DNA of 52,409 nt from an uncultured Porphyromonadaceae bacterium (GTDB lineage: Bacteria; Bacteroidota; Bacteroidia; Bacteroidales; Muribaculaceae): contig CAMJZI010000007.1 in assembly GCA_946410185.1 (NCBI GenBank), positions 1 to 52,409 of the forward strand, read 5' to 3'. The notes under the pieces are model-generated. The model did no database searches. It had not been told where the DNA came from and saw only the letters and a list, made by a program, of their open reading frames with translations. Positions 34,470-43,966 of this stretch are shown one piece after another (the stretch's first letter is position 1; each line of letters begins with the position of its first letter). The position numbers and the translations under genes are program-made.

Positions 34470-36740
34470 TTACTTTGCTGTGGAGAAAGAGTAGGGGACA
34501 TCGTTCTTGCCGGTGCCGCGCTTGGTGTTGGGGGTATCACTCATGACAAAGCGGATGTCGGCACCCTGCAACATTTGTTCATGATCCAGATAGTTGCGGT
34601 TGTATGACTTGCCATCGATGGTCATTGATTGGATATAACAACCGTTTCCATCACAGGTCAAGCTCACCTGTTTGCCGTTTTCAAGATGAAGCGTCATCTT
34701 GTCAAAGTACGGTGAACCCATCACATACTGGTTGCTGCCAGGGCACACGGGATAGAATCCCATTGCCGAGAAGACGTACCAGGCCGATGTCTGGCCGTTA
34801 TCCTCATCACCGCAATAACCGTCGGGAGCGGCGCTGTAGAGGCGGTCCATCACCTGATGGATCCAGTACTGGGCTTTCCACGGCTGACCGCCGTAGTTGT
34901 AGAGGTAGATCATGTGCTGGATGGGTTGGTTGCCGTGGGCATAGTTACCCATGTTCATGATCTGCATCTCACGAATCTCGTGGATGGTGAATCCATAATA
35001 GCTGTCATCAAACAGGGGTGGGATGGCAAACACCGAGTCCAGCATCTGACAGAACACTGTCTTGCTTCCCATCAGGTTGATGAGGCCTTGAGGGTCATGG
35101 AATACACTCCATGTGTAGTGCAGGCTATTGCCCTCGGTAAACGCTCCGCCCCATTGCAGTGGGCTGAAGGGGGATTGGAAGGACCCGTTCTTGAGCCGGC
35201 CGCGCATTAGTTTGCTCTCAGCGTCAAACACATTGCGGTAATTCATTGCCCGCTTGGCAAAAATCTCGATTTCTTCCTTTGGTTTGCCCAGGGCTTTGCC
35301 CAGTTGGTAGATGCACCAGTCGTCATAGGCATACTCCAGTGTCCTGGCTACGCTCTCGTTGATACCGGCATCACAGGGAATATAGCCAAGCTGGTTGTAA
35401 TAGTCATAGCCCAAACGGCCCGTTGATTTCACCTCAGGGTGCACGGCTGTGGTGCCATGAACGACAGCTTTCCACAATTGGTCGATGTCATATCCGCGAA
35501 GGCCCTTCATGTAGCCATCGGCCACCACCGAGGCGCTGTTATTTCCCACCATGCAGTTGCGGTGTCCTGGACTGGCCCATTCTGGCAGAAAACCGCTCTC
35601 GAGCCAAGTGTTCACTAGTCCCTCTTGCATCTGCTTGCCCATCGAGGGGTACATCAGGTTGACTAGCGGGAACAAGGCACGGAAGGTGTCCCAGAAGCCC
35701 GTGTCGGTGAACATTCGCCCAGGCAACACCTGGCCATTGAAAGGGCTATAGTGAACAGGCTGCCCCTTTTCGTCGATTTCATAGAGACAGCGGGGAAATA
35801 GCACCGAGCGGTACAGGCAAGAGTAGAAGGTGCGCAGGTGGTCGATATTATCATCTTGAACTTCGATGCGCCCCAGTATGTCGTTCCAGCGCTGGCGGCC
35901 TTTCTGCTTGATGGCCTCGAGGTTGTCATGACCCAGTTCGGCCAAGTTGCGCTCGGCTTGCTCAAGGCTGATGAATGACGAAGCCACACGGGCGTTGACC
36001 TGATTTACGTTGCGGGTGTCAAAGGTCACGATAGCTCCTGCATGGTTGCAAAGGCTGTGCCTCTCTCCCGTGAGCAGAATACTGTCTTTCACGGCGCAAA
36101 AGGCGGTGAACGGCTTGTCAAATTCAATGACAAAGTAATTCTTGAAGTTCTCGGGAACGCCGCTGCTATTGCGCGTAGTGTAACCTACAATGCGTCTGGC
36201 ATCAGGCAGAATGGTGACCTCTGAGCCCTTGTCGAAGGCGTCAATCACCACGTTGGCCTGATCTGTCTTGGGGAAGCTGAATCGTAGGATGGCGGCTCGT
36301 TCGGTAGGTGCGATCTCGGTTGTCACGTCATGGTCGGCGAGATAAACCTGGTAGTAATAGGGTGCGGCCACTTCGGCTTTGTGCGAGAACCAGCTGGCGC
36401 GTTTGTTCTCGTCAAATACAGGCTCGCCAACGGTGGGCATCAACGAGAACTGGCCGTAGTCATTGATCCACGGGCTGGGCTGGTGCGTCTGTTTGAAGCC
36501 GCGTATCTTTTTCGCGCCATAGGTGTATTGCCAGCCGTCGCCCATCTTACCCGTCTGCGGCACCCAGAAGTTCATGCCCCAGGGCATGGCGATTGCAGGG
36601 TAGGTGTTACCCGTTGATAACTCGAAACTCGACTCGGTACCAACCAGTGTGCTGACATAATCCACGGGATCAGTTTGACTGGCAAAAGCTTGCGCGCTCA
36701 GCCCTAAAACCAAGCATAAAGTAATGATTATTCTTTTCAT
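34470..36740 (-). CDS. GH92 family alpha-mannosidase
   Basis: This 756-residue glycoside hydrolase of family GH92 has a signal peptide (residues 1-20). GH92 enzymes are Ca2+-dependent exo-alpha-mannosidases that trim mannose from N-glycans and mannans. The N-terminal beta-sandwich starts VDYVSTLVGTESSFELSTGNTYPAIAMPWGM (about 27-57). The catalytic domain has MFTDTGFWDTFRALFPLVNLM (about 338-358), the catalytic-Glu region FTEGNSLHYTWSVFHD (about 541-556), and GDEDNGQTSAWYVFSAMG (about 645-662). The VFHD segment differs from the usual VPHD. Specificity cannot be decided. A second GH92 gene lies 266 bases upstream on the same strand. Confidence 0.92.
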   Translation of the reverse strand: MKRIIITLCLVLGLSAQAFASQTDPVDYVSTLVGTESSFELSTGNTYPAIAMPWGMNFWVPQTGKMGDGWQYTYGAKKIRGFKQTHQPSPWINDYGQFSLMPTVGEPVFDENKRASWFSHKAEVAAPYYYQVYLADHDVTTEIAPTERAAILRFSFPKTDQANVVIDAFDKGSEVTILPDARRIVGYTTRNSSGVPENFKNYFVIEFDKPFTAFCAVKDSILLTGERHSLCNHAGAIVTFDTRNVNQVNARVASSFISLEQAERNLAELGHDNLEAIKQKGRQRWNDILGRIEVQDDNIDHLRTFYSCLYRSVLFPRCLYEIDEKGQPVHYSPFNGQVLPGRMFTDTGFWDTFRALFPLVNLMYPSMGKQMQEGLVNTWLESGFLPEWASPGHRNCMVGNNSASVVADGYMKGLRGYDIDQLWKAVVHGTTAVHPEVKSTGRLGYDYYNQLGYIPCDAGINESVARTLEYAYDDWCIYQLGKALGKPKEEIEIFAKRAMNYRNVFDAESKLMRGRLKNGSFQSPFSPLQWGGAFTEGNSLHYTWSVFHDPQGLINLMGSKTVFCQMLDSVFAIPPLFDDSYYGFTIHEIREMQIMNMGNYAHGNQPIQHMIYLYNYGGQPWKAQYWIHQVMDRLYSAAPDGYCGDEDNGQTSAWYVFSAMGFYPVCPGSNQYVMGSPYFDKMTLHLENGKQVSLTCDGNGCYIQSMTIDGKSYNRNYLDHEQMLQGADIRFVMSDTPNTKRGTGKNDVPYSFSTAK

Positions 36741-36914
36741 GATCTCATTGAGATAATTATTAGTTTACCCAAAATATACTTGTAGTAAAAGATTCAGAAA
36801 CAGTCTTTCTCTGTTCATTAAAACTCAGCAAATCTACAAAAAAAAACATATCAATCACATTTTTTATTTAAAAAACGTCGCAAACTCCATTTTTTAAAAA
36901 CTATTTGCGAATAT

Positions 36915-36963
36915 AAACTGGCGCCTTGAGGTTGCTATGATCAATCCTCAGGGCGCCAAGTTT
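36915..36963 (-). terminator. Strong hairpin between the two GH92 genes
   Basis: AAACTGGCGCCTTGAGG and CCTCAGGGCGCCAAGTTT form a long GC-rich stem with a 14-base loop, 42 bases past the stop of the upstream GH92 gene. Both strands have few Ts after it. It separates the two genes' transcripts. Confidence 0.65.
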
Positions 36964-37005
36964 ATGAAATCTGCTGTAGCGAAAAATAATGCTTATGTTT
37001 TTAAT

Positions 37006-39177
37006 TTATGGGCGTGCATTCTTTCCCGTTCCCCACTTGCTGGGCTTGGGACCCATGACAAGTTCAAGGATTCCGCCTGCTACGATTTCTTTGTAGTCAA
37101 TATAATTCTTGTTGTAGGTCTTGCCGTTGAGCTTTGCGCTTTGCACATAGATGTTCACGTCACTATTGTTGATGGCCTTGACGGTGAATGTTTTACCATC
37201 GCCAACATTGAGAGCGGCCTGCTTGAACAACGGCGAGCCGATGATGTATTTACCACCTGCGGGTTCTTCCTGATATAAGCCGATCGACGACAAAACATAC
37301 CATGCCGACATCTGCCCCACATCCTCGTTGCCCGACAGGCCATCAACGTCGTTACGGTACTGCTCGCGCAGCACTTGGCGGATGAGTCGTGCCGCTTTGT
37401 AGGGCTGCCCCACATAGTTGTACATGTACAGGATGTGGTGACTCGGCTCGTTGCCATGGGCATATTGTCCGATAAGGCCCGAAACATCGGGTGATGCTTC
37501 TTCGCCCAAGTCTCCCTCAATGATAAACAATGAGTCGAGTTTGGTGATGAAAGCCTTCTCGCTGCCAAAGAGTTTGACCAGACCATGCACGTCGTGGGGT
37601 ACGAGCCAGGTGTATTGCCAGGCATTACCCTCACAATAGTCGTCGTTGCGGTGCTTGGTCGATAGCGGATCAAAGTCCTTGGTGTCGCGGAAGTTACCCT
37701 TTGAGTCCTTGCCGCGCATGAAGCGGGTTTTCTTGTCGAAATAGTGCTGATAAGACCTGCTACGGTTATCAAAATAGTCAAACTTCTCCTTGTCGCCAAC
37801 CTTTTGGGCCACGCGGGCAATACACCAGTCGGCAAGGGCATATTCGAGGCCACGCGCCACTGTCTCTTTTTCTCCCTCCAGATCATAGGGGATGTAGCCA
37901 TACTTCTTCAGCAGTCCCATCGAACGCTCATCGAGCATGGCGCTGGTGGCCATTGCATTCAAGGCGGCCTTGGGGTCCACATCAAATCCTTTCAATACCA
38001 GGTCGGCCAGAACAGGGGCAGCGGGATTACCCACCATGCAGTCGGTTTCGTTGCCCATCAAGTGCCACACGGGGAGCTTGCCTTGCTGCTCAAAAATGTG
38101 CAGGAAGGTTTGGGCCATGTCGCGCTGCTTCTCGCGGTGGATAAGCGTCTGCAGCGGATGGGCAGCACGGTAGGTGTCCCATAGCGACAAGGTGGTATAG
38201 TTGGTGAAATCACCCTCGTGCACCTCGCCGTCGGCACCCCGGTATTCGCCGCACACGTCATTGAATACCGATGGGGCAATCATCGTGTGGTACAGGGCTG
38301 TGTAGAAGACCGTGCGATCGTCATTATTCTCGGTTTCGATGGCTACTTTACCCAGTTCATCGTTCCATGCCTTGTCGGCCCCTTTCATGATGGCGTAGAA
38401 ATCCCAACCGGGATTCTCGGTAGCCAGGTTGCCGATGGCATTCTCGATGCTCACGGCCGACATCCCCACCTTGACGAGCAAGGGCTCGCCATTGTTGGCA
38501 GTAGTGATGATACCTGTGGTGTCATTCTTGAGTTTCTCAAGTGTCACGTCTTGAGAGAATTCCATCACATAGAAATCCTTTTGGTTTCTTGCCCAGCCCA
38601 TCGAGTGACGGTATCCGGCAATCATGCGAGGCGACAACTGCTTCATCTTAACCTGCTTGGGTGAGTCCCAGCCGATGCCCTGGCGCAGGTCCAGTATCAG
38701 TTGGGCTGTCTTCAGCTCGGGAGCAAACGTATAGCGGTGCATACCCGTGCGCTGTGTGGCAGTAAGCTCAGCATAGACGTAGGGCTTGCCGTTTTCTCTC
38801 AAGGTGATAGCATAATAGCCGGGGCGGACGATCTCGTCGCTGTGCTTAAAAATAACCTGCTGCTGGTCACGGTTGGTGACGGGCAGCAGTGCCACATCGC
38901 CCAGGTCGCCGATTCCAGTGCCGCTCAGGTGCTGGTGGCCAAAGCCGATGAGTACCGAGTCGGTCGTGTGATACCCCGAACACCAGTCCCAGCCGCGAGT
39001 GGGCTGAGTGGGTCCCAGCTGAATATAACCAAATGGCACATTGGCTCCCAGGAACACGTGCCCATGGCCTCCTGTACCGATGAGCGGATTCACCCATTGC
39101 GTGAAGTGGTCACTGCCTGCAGCGTTGAGCGACATGAAACTCAACACAGCGGTCAGCATAAGAACTAATTTTTTCAT
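37006..39177 (-). CDS. GH92 family alpha-mannosidase
   Basis: This second GH92 enzyme has 723 residues, with a signal peptide (residues 1-20, ending LNAAG). The N terminus FTQWVNPLIGTGGHGHVFLGANVPFGYIQLGPTQ is a textbook GH92 start. LWDTYRAAHPLQTLIH (about 330), CEGNAWQYTWLVPHDVHGL (about 518) with the catalytic Glu, and GNEDVGQMSAWYVLSSIGLY (about 620) are conserved. It keeps the standard VPHD. Fairly low identity to the neighbouring enzyme suggests different linkage preferences, not a recent duplication. No SusC/SusD pair or regulator is attached, so it is not a classical polysaccharide-utilisation locus. Confidence 0.94.
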   Translation of the reverse strand: MKKLVLMLTAVLSFMSLNAAGSDHFTQWVNPLIGTGGHGHVFLGANVPFGYIQLGPTQPTRGWDWCSGYHTTDSVLIGFGHQHLSGTGIGDLGDVALLPVTNRDQQQVIFKHSDEIVRPGYYAITLRENGKPYVYAELTATQRTGMHRYTFAPELKTAQLILDLRQGIGWDSPKQVKMKQLSPRMIAGYRHSMGWARNQKDFYVMEFSQDVTLEKLKNDTTGIITTANNGEPLLVKVGMSAVSIENAIGNLATENPGWDFYAIMKGADKAWNDELGKVAIETENNDDRTVFYTALYHTMIAPSVFNDVCGEYRGADGEVHEGDFTNYTTLSLWDTYRAAHPLQTLIHREKQRDMAQTFLHIFEQQGKLPVWHLMGNETDCMVGNPAAPVLADLVLKGFDVDPKAALNAMATSAMLDERSMGLLKKYGYIPYDLEGEKETVARGLEYALADWCIARVAQKVGDKEKFDYFDNRSRSYQHYFDKKTRFMRGKDSKGNFRDTKDFDPLSTKHRNDDYCEGNAWQYTWLVPHDVHGLVKLFGSEKAFITKLDSLFIIEGDLGEEASPDVSGLIGQYAHGNEPSHHILYMYNYVGQPYKAARLIRQVLREQYRNDVDGLSGNEDVGQMSAWYVLSSIGLYQEEPAGGKYIIGSPLFKQAALNVGDGKTFTVKAINNSDVNIYVQSAKLNGKTYNKNYIDYKEIVAGGILELVMGPKPSKWGTGKNARP

Positions 39178-39212
39178 AATAGTTGGTTGTTCATTTAGAA
39201 ATTTGAAGATTG

Positions 39213-39220
39213 CAAATATA
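39213..39220 (-). promoter_or_regulatory. GH92 (37006-39177) -7 box TATATTTG
   Basis: The minus-strand TATATTTG is 35 bases before ATG 39177. No -33 TTG is seen. Confidence 0.45.
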
Positions 39221-39250
39221 CGTCAATTTATTTAATCCGAGGGCTATTTA

Positions 39251-39281
39251 TTGCTACTTATTTGGAAAAAGACTAACTTTG
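39251..39281 (+). promoter_or_regulatory. Serine hydrolase promoter (TTG-N20-TAACTTTG)
   Basis: TTG (39251-39253) and TAACTTTG (39274-39281) have exact 20-base spacing. The predicted start is at or within a base or two of ATG 39287, so the mRNA is probably leaderless. Confidence 0.7.
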
Positions 39282-39286
39282 CGGGC

Positions 39287-40402
39287 ATGAATAGAATAAG
39301 TTTAATCTTGATGGTGCTGTTGACAATGGCCACCACCATACAGGCACAAGATATGAATCGTGGTGAATTAGCCGGGTGTATCGACGAGGTGTTCGGTGAG
39401 GTATATAGCAATCCCGAAGAGCCTGGTGCGGCGGTGCTTATCATGCAGGGCGGTGATACACTTTATAGCCGCTGCTTTGGTGTTGCCGACATGGTCACCA
39501 GGCAACCTGTATCTTTCGAAACCAACTTCTGCATCGCATCGGTTTCCAAGCAGTTCGCGGCAGTGGCGTTGATGCAACTGTCCGAAACGGGTGTGTTGTC
39601 ACTCGATGACCCGCTATCTAAGTTCTTCCCCGAGTTCCAGGCTCCGTTTTTCAAGGACATCACCTTGCATCACATTATGAGCCACACCTCGGGCATTCCC
39701 GATGCGCGGCCTCGCAGCGACCGCAACTTTGTACTCTATAGTACCGATGTCAATTCGGTGCAGTATATGTGTACGCTCGACCACTTGAATTTCCTGCCCG
39801 GAACGCAATATGAGTACATCAATCCCACCTTCCAACTTATTTACCAGATTGTGGAGCGTGCCACGGGCATCCCTTTTGAGACCTATATGCACGAGAACGT
39901 CTTTGCCAAGGCTGGCATGAAGACCTGCCGCTATTTTGAACCTGACCGTAACATCGCGCATCTGGCCCATGGCTATGAGCGTGATAGCAAGGGCAACTGG
40001 CAGGAATATGACTATGGCGAGGAGAGTTTCTTTGCCACCAAGGCCGATGGTGCTCTCTATTGCTCAATCAATGATTTTGTAGCTTGGGAACGTGCCTTGA
40101 GGGACAACAAGGTTTGGACGGCTGCCAGCAAGCGCTTGGCTTACACGCCGTGGATTCAGATTCCGGCAGATGCCGGATACGGTTACCAGCCCCATACCGG
40201 TTATGGATATGGTTTCTTTGTCCAGGATATGCCGGAGCATCCCACCCATGTCTATCACTTGGGCGACAACGGTGGTTTCACTATCTATGCTGGAAAAATT
40301 CCCGAGCGCGACTTGATCTTTCTTTTTTTCTCGACCCGCCCTGACATTGACCGTCTGGGTATCGTGAACAAAGTCTATCGCATCCTCGGCTACAATTTTT
40401 AA
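39287..40402 (+). CDS. Serine hydrolase, class C beta-lactamase/D-Ala carboxypeptidase-like
   Basis: This 371-residue secreted protein has a signal peptide (residues 1-22, ending TTIQAQ). The penicillin-binding fold is marked by the catalytic SVSK (about residues 86-89), the YIN tripeptide (about 180), and the later HLGDNGG (about 325), which replaces the usual KTG-like third motif. Family members hydrolyse beta-lactams, D-Ala peptides or esters; the true substrate is unknown, and many relatives are not resistance enzymes. ATG 39287 is chosen because the -7 box ends 5 bases before it. Its stop shares TTAA with the convergent gene at 40399-42420. Confidence 0.88.
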   Translation: MNRISLILMVLLTMATTIQAQDMNRGELAGCIDEVFGEVYSNPEEPGAAVLIMQGGDTLYSRCFGVADMVTRQPVSFETNFCIASVSKQFAAVALMQLSETGVLSLDDPLSKFFPEFQAPFFKDITLHHIMSHTSGIPDARPRSDRNFVLYSTDVNSVQYMCTLDHLNFLPGTQYEYINPTFQLIYQIVERATGIPFETYMHENVFAKAGMKTCRYFEPDRNIAHLAHGYERDSKGNWQEYDYGEESFFATKADGALYCSINDFVAWERALRDNKVWTAASKRLAYTPWIQIPADAGYGYQPHTGYGYGFFVQDMPEHPTHVYHLGDNGGFTIYAGKIPERDLIFLFFSTRPDIDRLGIVNKVYRILGYNF

Positions 40403-42420
40403 GTTTTTCTCGGTTTTCGCTTTGGCTTGATGACCAGGTTGTCGGTAGTCATGCGTTGCATGTACTGCTGGATGACTGCTTTCATGTGCCGCTGCATGCG
40501 GTCCAGAGTGCCGGGTGGCATGGAGCGCAGCACGTTGTGCGAGAAGGTGGAGTCGGTGCGGAAGGCATAAGCCGAAGTGACCTGCTTGCCGTCGAAATGC
40601 AGGGCGTAATCTCCCCAAACATATTCGTAACTGCTGGACTCTGGAAGCCAGTGCAGTGCAAAGCCGTTATCATTGTTGCCGCTCAGCATGTCGCGTCCGA
40701 AGGCGATGTAGGGCTGCTCATAGTGCAGGTAAGTGAGGACTGTGGGCATGATATCGATCTGTTCTACCACGCGCTCCTCGTCGTAGCCATGCAGCGACGG
40801 GTCGCCCGGGGCGTAGAGGATGATGGGCACGCAGTAGTTGCCTAGCGTTGTGCAGTAGAACGGGTCTATCTGCTGGCTCACATGGTCGGCAGTGATGACA
40901 AACAGAGTATTTTTGAACCATGGCTGCCGGCTGGCGGTCTCAAAGAAACGTTTCAGGGCATAGTCGGTATAGGCAACGCATTGCTGCAAGGGGCGTTCTC
41001 CCTGTGGGAAGCGGCCCTTGTACTTCTCGGGCACGACAAAGGGATCGTGCGATGATGCGCTGAACAGCGCTGTCATGAACGGCTCTTGCATTTGGCTCAT
41101 CTGATGGGCATAGAATTGGAAGAACTCCTCGTCCCAGATAGCCCATGTGCCGTCAAAATCCTCATCTCCGTTAAATCGCGAATCGGCATTATACTCGGTT
41201 CGGCCATAGTAGCGTTGGAAACCAGTAGCGCGGGCAAAGGCCTGAAAGCCCATCGAGCCGTTTTGAGCTCCATGGAAAAAGGCCGTGGTATAGCCCTTGT
41301 GTTCTCCCAGTTCACGCGCTAATCCTGACATGGCATTGAGCGATGCGGGCGTCAAGAATAACGGCTCGACAAAGTTGGGCAGTGACGACAGCACCGATGG
41401 CATGCCCTCAATGCTCTTGCGCCCGTTGGCATAGGAATACCGCCATGTTTTTGACACCGTGATGAGCGAGTCAAGAAAAGGTGTGAATCCCTTATAGGTG
41501 CCATTTCTCAAAGTCTTGTTATAGAAACCTATGTGTTGTTTGCTGTAACTTTCTAATATCAGCACCACAACGTTGCGTGGTGTGAAAGTGCCATCCCCGG
41601 CAGGCTGGTGGAGTGGGGTATAGAGGGCCTGCGCCTCATCTTCGCTCATATAATCGGGAACAACAAACGGCGTCTTTTTCAGTGTCCTGAAGATGGAGAA
41701 CGGCGTGTTAAGCACGATACCAGTCTCGGCAGGACGATTGACATACTGGTTGGCGTTGCTGATGGTGATGGGGCGGGTCGCCTTGGTGAAACCGCCTCGA
41801 ATGGCACCGATACACAACGGAATGGCAACCAGCAGCGATATCGTCTGAATGAGATAATATCTGGAAAGGTTAAAATTCCTGTTTCCTTCGTAAATTCCGT
41901 TAGTCCTGTCCCCGCTTGGCCTGAACAATTTCCAAAACGCCCAGGTAATCAATGCCGCCAGCAACACAAGATACCAGTGGCTCAGGAACTGGCCTCCAAA
42001 AATTTTCAGCATCTCGCCTGTGCTCTCATTGCCAAACTCGGCAAACACCGACGCGGTGGTTCGCTTTCCGGTAAACGGGAAATACACGCAGTCCATGAGA
42101 TTCATGTAAACGGCGATACTGTTCACGATGGTGTAGATCCAACGTGCCACGCGATAAAACCCTGGGCGCTCCTTCCAGTGCAGTGGCAGCAGGAACATCA
42201 GCAGGATGATGGCGTTGGTGTACAGGATGGCAGGCGTGTCAAAAAGCAGACCGGCGCCAAACAATTCCGCCCCGTGGCCCAGGGTTAGCGTTCCAGCAAA
42301 AAGAGGCCAGTTGAGCACCAGAAAGATCGTGCGGCACAGGGTGTAAGCGCAATAGACAATCAGCAGGTTCCAGAGCAACGCTGGAACGGTTGAATTCAAA
42401 TAAGGTATCGATCGTTTCAT
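40399..42420 (-). CDS. LTA-synthase-family membrane sulfatase-fold protein
   Basis: This 673-residue protein has five N-terminal membrane helices (within about residues 10-220) and an extracytoplasmic alkaline-phosphatase/sulfatase-fold domain. The catalytic part includes VVVLILESYSKQHIGF (about residues 288-303), a probable nucleophile in ANGRKSIEGMPS (about 334-345), and the metal site ITADHVS (about 500). Relatives transfer glycerol- or ethanolamine-phosphate groups to lipids or polymers. A Gram-negative organism has no lipoteichoic acid, so it is more likely to modify a glycan or membrane lipid; the substrate is unknown. Its stop overlaps the convergent serine hydrolase stop. Confidence 0.88.
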   Translation of the reverse strand: MKRSIPYLNSTVPALLWNLLIVYCAYTLCRTIFLVLNWPLFAGTLTLGHGAELFGAGLLFDTPAILYTNAIILLMFLLPLHWKERPGFYRVARWIYTIVNSIAVYMNLMDCVYFPFTGKRTTASVFAEFGNESTGEMLKIFGGQFLSHWYLVLLAALITWAFWKLFRPSGDRTNGIYEGNRNFNLSRYYLIQTISLLVAIPLCIGAIRGGFTKATRPITISNANQYVNRPAETGIVLNTPFSIFRTLKKTPFVVPDYMSEDEAQALYTPLHQPAGDGTFTPRNVVVLILESYSKQHIGFYNKTLRNGTYKGFTPFLDSLITVSKTWRYSYANGRKSIEGMPSVLSSLPNFVEPLFLTPASLNAMSGLARELGEHKGYTTAFFHGAQNGSMGFQAFARATGFQRYYGRTEYNADSRFNGDEDFDGTWAIWDEEFFQFYAHQMSQMQEPFMTALFSASSHDPFVVPEKYKGRFPQGERPLQQCVAYTDYALKRFFETASRQPWFKNTLFVITADHVSQQIDPFYCTTLGNYCVPIILYAPGDPSLHGYDEERVVEQIDIMPTVLTYLHYEQPYIAFGRDMLSGNNDNGFALHWLPESSSYEYVWGDYALHFDGKQVTSAYAFRTDSTFSHNVLRSMPPGTLDRMQRHMKAVIQQYMQRMTTDNLVIKPKRKPRKT

Positions 42421-42445
42421 CTCGGATTATCAGCAGTTCTTTTTG

Positions 42446-42453
42446 CAAAAGTA
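42446..42453 (-). promoter_or_regulatory. LTA-synthase-like gene -7 box TACTTTTG
   Basis: The minus-strand TACTTTTG is 25 bases before ATG 42420. A TACTTTTG also precedes the divergent gene (42569-42576). Confidence 0.5.
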
Positions 42454-42568
42454 CTAAAAAGAACTCACAGGAGGGTTATTTTGCCTTTTTTTTCGGCAAG
42501 CGGCATTCAACAGGTCAATGAATACGAAAAAATGAGCACAATAGGGCGGTGATTTGCCTAAAAAGAAG

Positions 42569-42576
42569 TACTTTTG
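42569..42576 (+). promoter_or_regulatory. Metallophosphoesterase -7 box TACTTTTG
   Basis: TACTTTTG ends 8 bases before ATG 42585, predicting a transcript start nearly on the start codon. Confidence 0.5.
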
Positions 42577-42584
42577 CCTCAAGT

Positions 42585-43964
42585 ATGAAAACGGTAAGAA
42601 GAAAAATTACTAAAATCATAGGTCTGCTGATATTTGTGGCTCTGTGCGTGTGGGTTGCTATGCGCTGGAACGTGTGGTTCGGTAACCCGCCCGAGGAGCC
42701 CGCACAACCGTTTGCCGGGCCATCACACGTTTTACTCACCTTTGGTGACAGCGATGAACTGTCACGAAACATCAGCTGGCAGTGCGACACCGTGATTCAT
42801 CCCTCCTCCCTGCAACTGGCTTGTGGCAGCGATACGGTAAACATTGAGGCGACTGGCGAGGTGTTTGCATCGCGTTGTGGACGTGCGGCCTACTATGTGG
42901 CCCGCCTGCGCCATCTCAAGCCGGATACCCGTTACAGCTATCGTGCCGTCACCGACGGGAAGGCATCTCCATGGTATTGTTTCCAGACCCATCAACCTCA
43001 TCGTGGCCGGTTCTCGTTCTTGTTTGTCGGTGATGTCCAGGATACGATTGGCGGTGAGGCAAACCGTTTGCTGCGAGAGGCTTGTGCTCGTCATCCCCAG
43101 GTCGAGTTTCTCGTGTGTGGTGGTGACCTTACCGAGAGACCCACTAACCAGCATTGGGCCGAGACTTTTAGAGACATCGACAGCGTGGCGCAGAGTATGC
43201 CGTTTCTCAATGTCACAGGTAATCACGATTATTTCAAGGGCGTTATCAGGAAGCTGGAACGCCGTTTCCCGCTCGTGTTCTCTTATTTCCTTGACTCCAA
43301 GGTCGGGGACAACATGGTCTATACCTTGAATTATGGATCGGCTCAGATCTTTGTGCTCGACAGTAACCGTGAGTTTTTCCACCTGTGGACCCAGCGCCAG
43401 TGGCTTGAAGAGCAACTGGAGAAGAGTCAAGCCAAGTGGAAAATACTTGTGCTGCATCACCCGCTCTATTCCATCAAGGGTAACAACAATCTGATACAGA
43501 GATGGATGTTTGATGACTTGGTGCGTCAGTACGGCGTTGACCTCGTCCTTCAGGGTCATGAGCACGCCTATGCCCGCTGGATTGGTGGCACGTATAAAAA
43601 TGGCGCTCCTGCCGTGCCCGTTTACACCATTAGCCATTGTTCGCCCAAGAATTACCGCATCGAGTTTGATGAACGGTTCAACAAGTTCGGCATCTCATGC
43701 CGCTACTATCAGACGGTGAGTGTCGGTGGTGACACCCTGACAATGGCCACCTACGATGCCAATACCCATGCCCTCTATGATTCCCTGATGGTATTCATTA
43801 ATCACCATGGAGCACACCTTGTCGAGGACCTGGGTAAGGATATTCCCGAGAATATGGACTTCACTCCCGATCCAACGAATAAAAAGGACAAGAAGTTTGC
43901 CAAGCGAATCCAGGAATATGTCACCCGCCACCCTGAAAGAATAAAAACTACAACAAAGAACTAG
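42585..43964 (+). CDS. Membrane-anchored metallophosphoesterase with N-terminal Fn3-like domain
   Basis: This 459-residue protein has an N-terminal hydrophobic helix (about residues 8-25), probably a signal anchor. An Fn3-like purple-acid-phosphatase N domain follows (about 45-145, with LKPDTRYSYRAVTDG near 115). The phosphoesterase domain has the five canonical metal motifs: GDVQD (about 156), GGDLTE (about 186), GNHDYF (about 220), HHPLY (about 300) and GHEHAY (about 335). Secreted members release phosphate from phosphomonoesters or phosphodiesters. ATG 42585 is chosen. The stop is 2 bases before the prfA start, so the two genes share a transcript. Confidence 0.9.
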   Translation: MKTVRRKITKIIGLLIFVALCVWVAMRWNVWFGNPPEEPAQPFAGPSHVLLTFGDSDELSRNISWQCDTVIHPSSLQLACGSDTVNIEATGEVFASRCGRAAYYVARLRHLKPDTRYSYRAVTDGKASPWYCFQTHQPHRGRFSFLFVGDVQDTIGGEANRLLREACARHPQVEFLVCGGDLTERPTNQHWAETFRDIDSVAQSMPFLNVTGNHDYFKGVIRKLERRFPLVFSYFLDSKVGDNMVYTLNYGSAQIFVLDSNREFFHLWTQRQWLEEQLEKSQAKWKILVLHHPLYSIKGNNNLIQRWMFDDLVRQYGVDLVLQGHEHAYARWIGGTYKNGAPAVPVYTISHCSPKNYRIEFDERFNKFGISCRYYQTVSVGGDTLTMATYDANTHALYDSLMVFINHHGAHLVEDLGKDIPENMDFTPDPTNKKDKKFAKRIQEYVTRHPERIKTTTKN

Positions 43965-43966
43965 AT

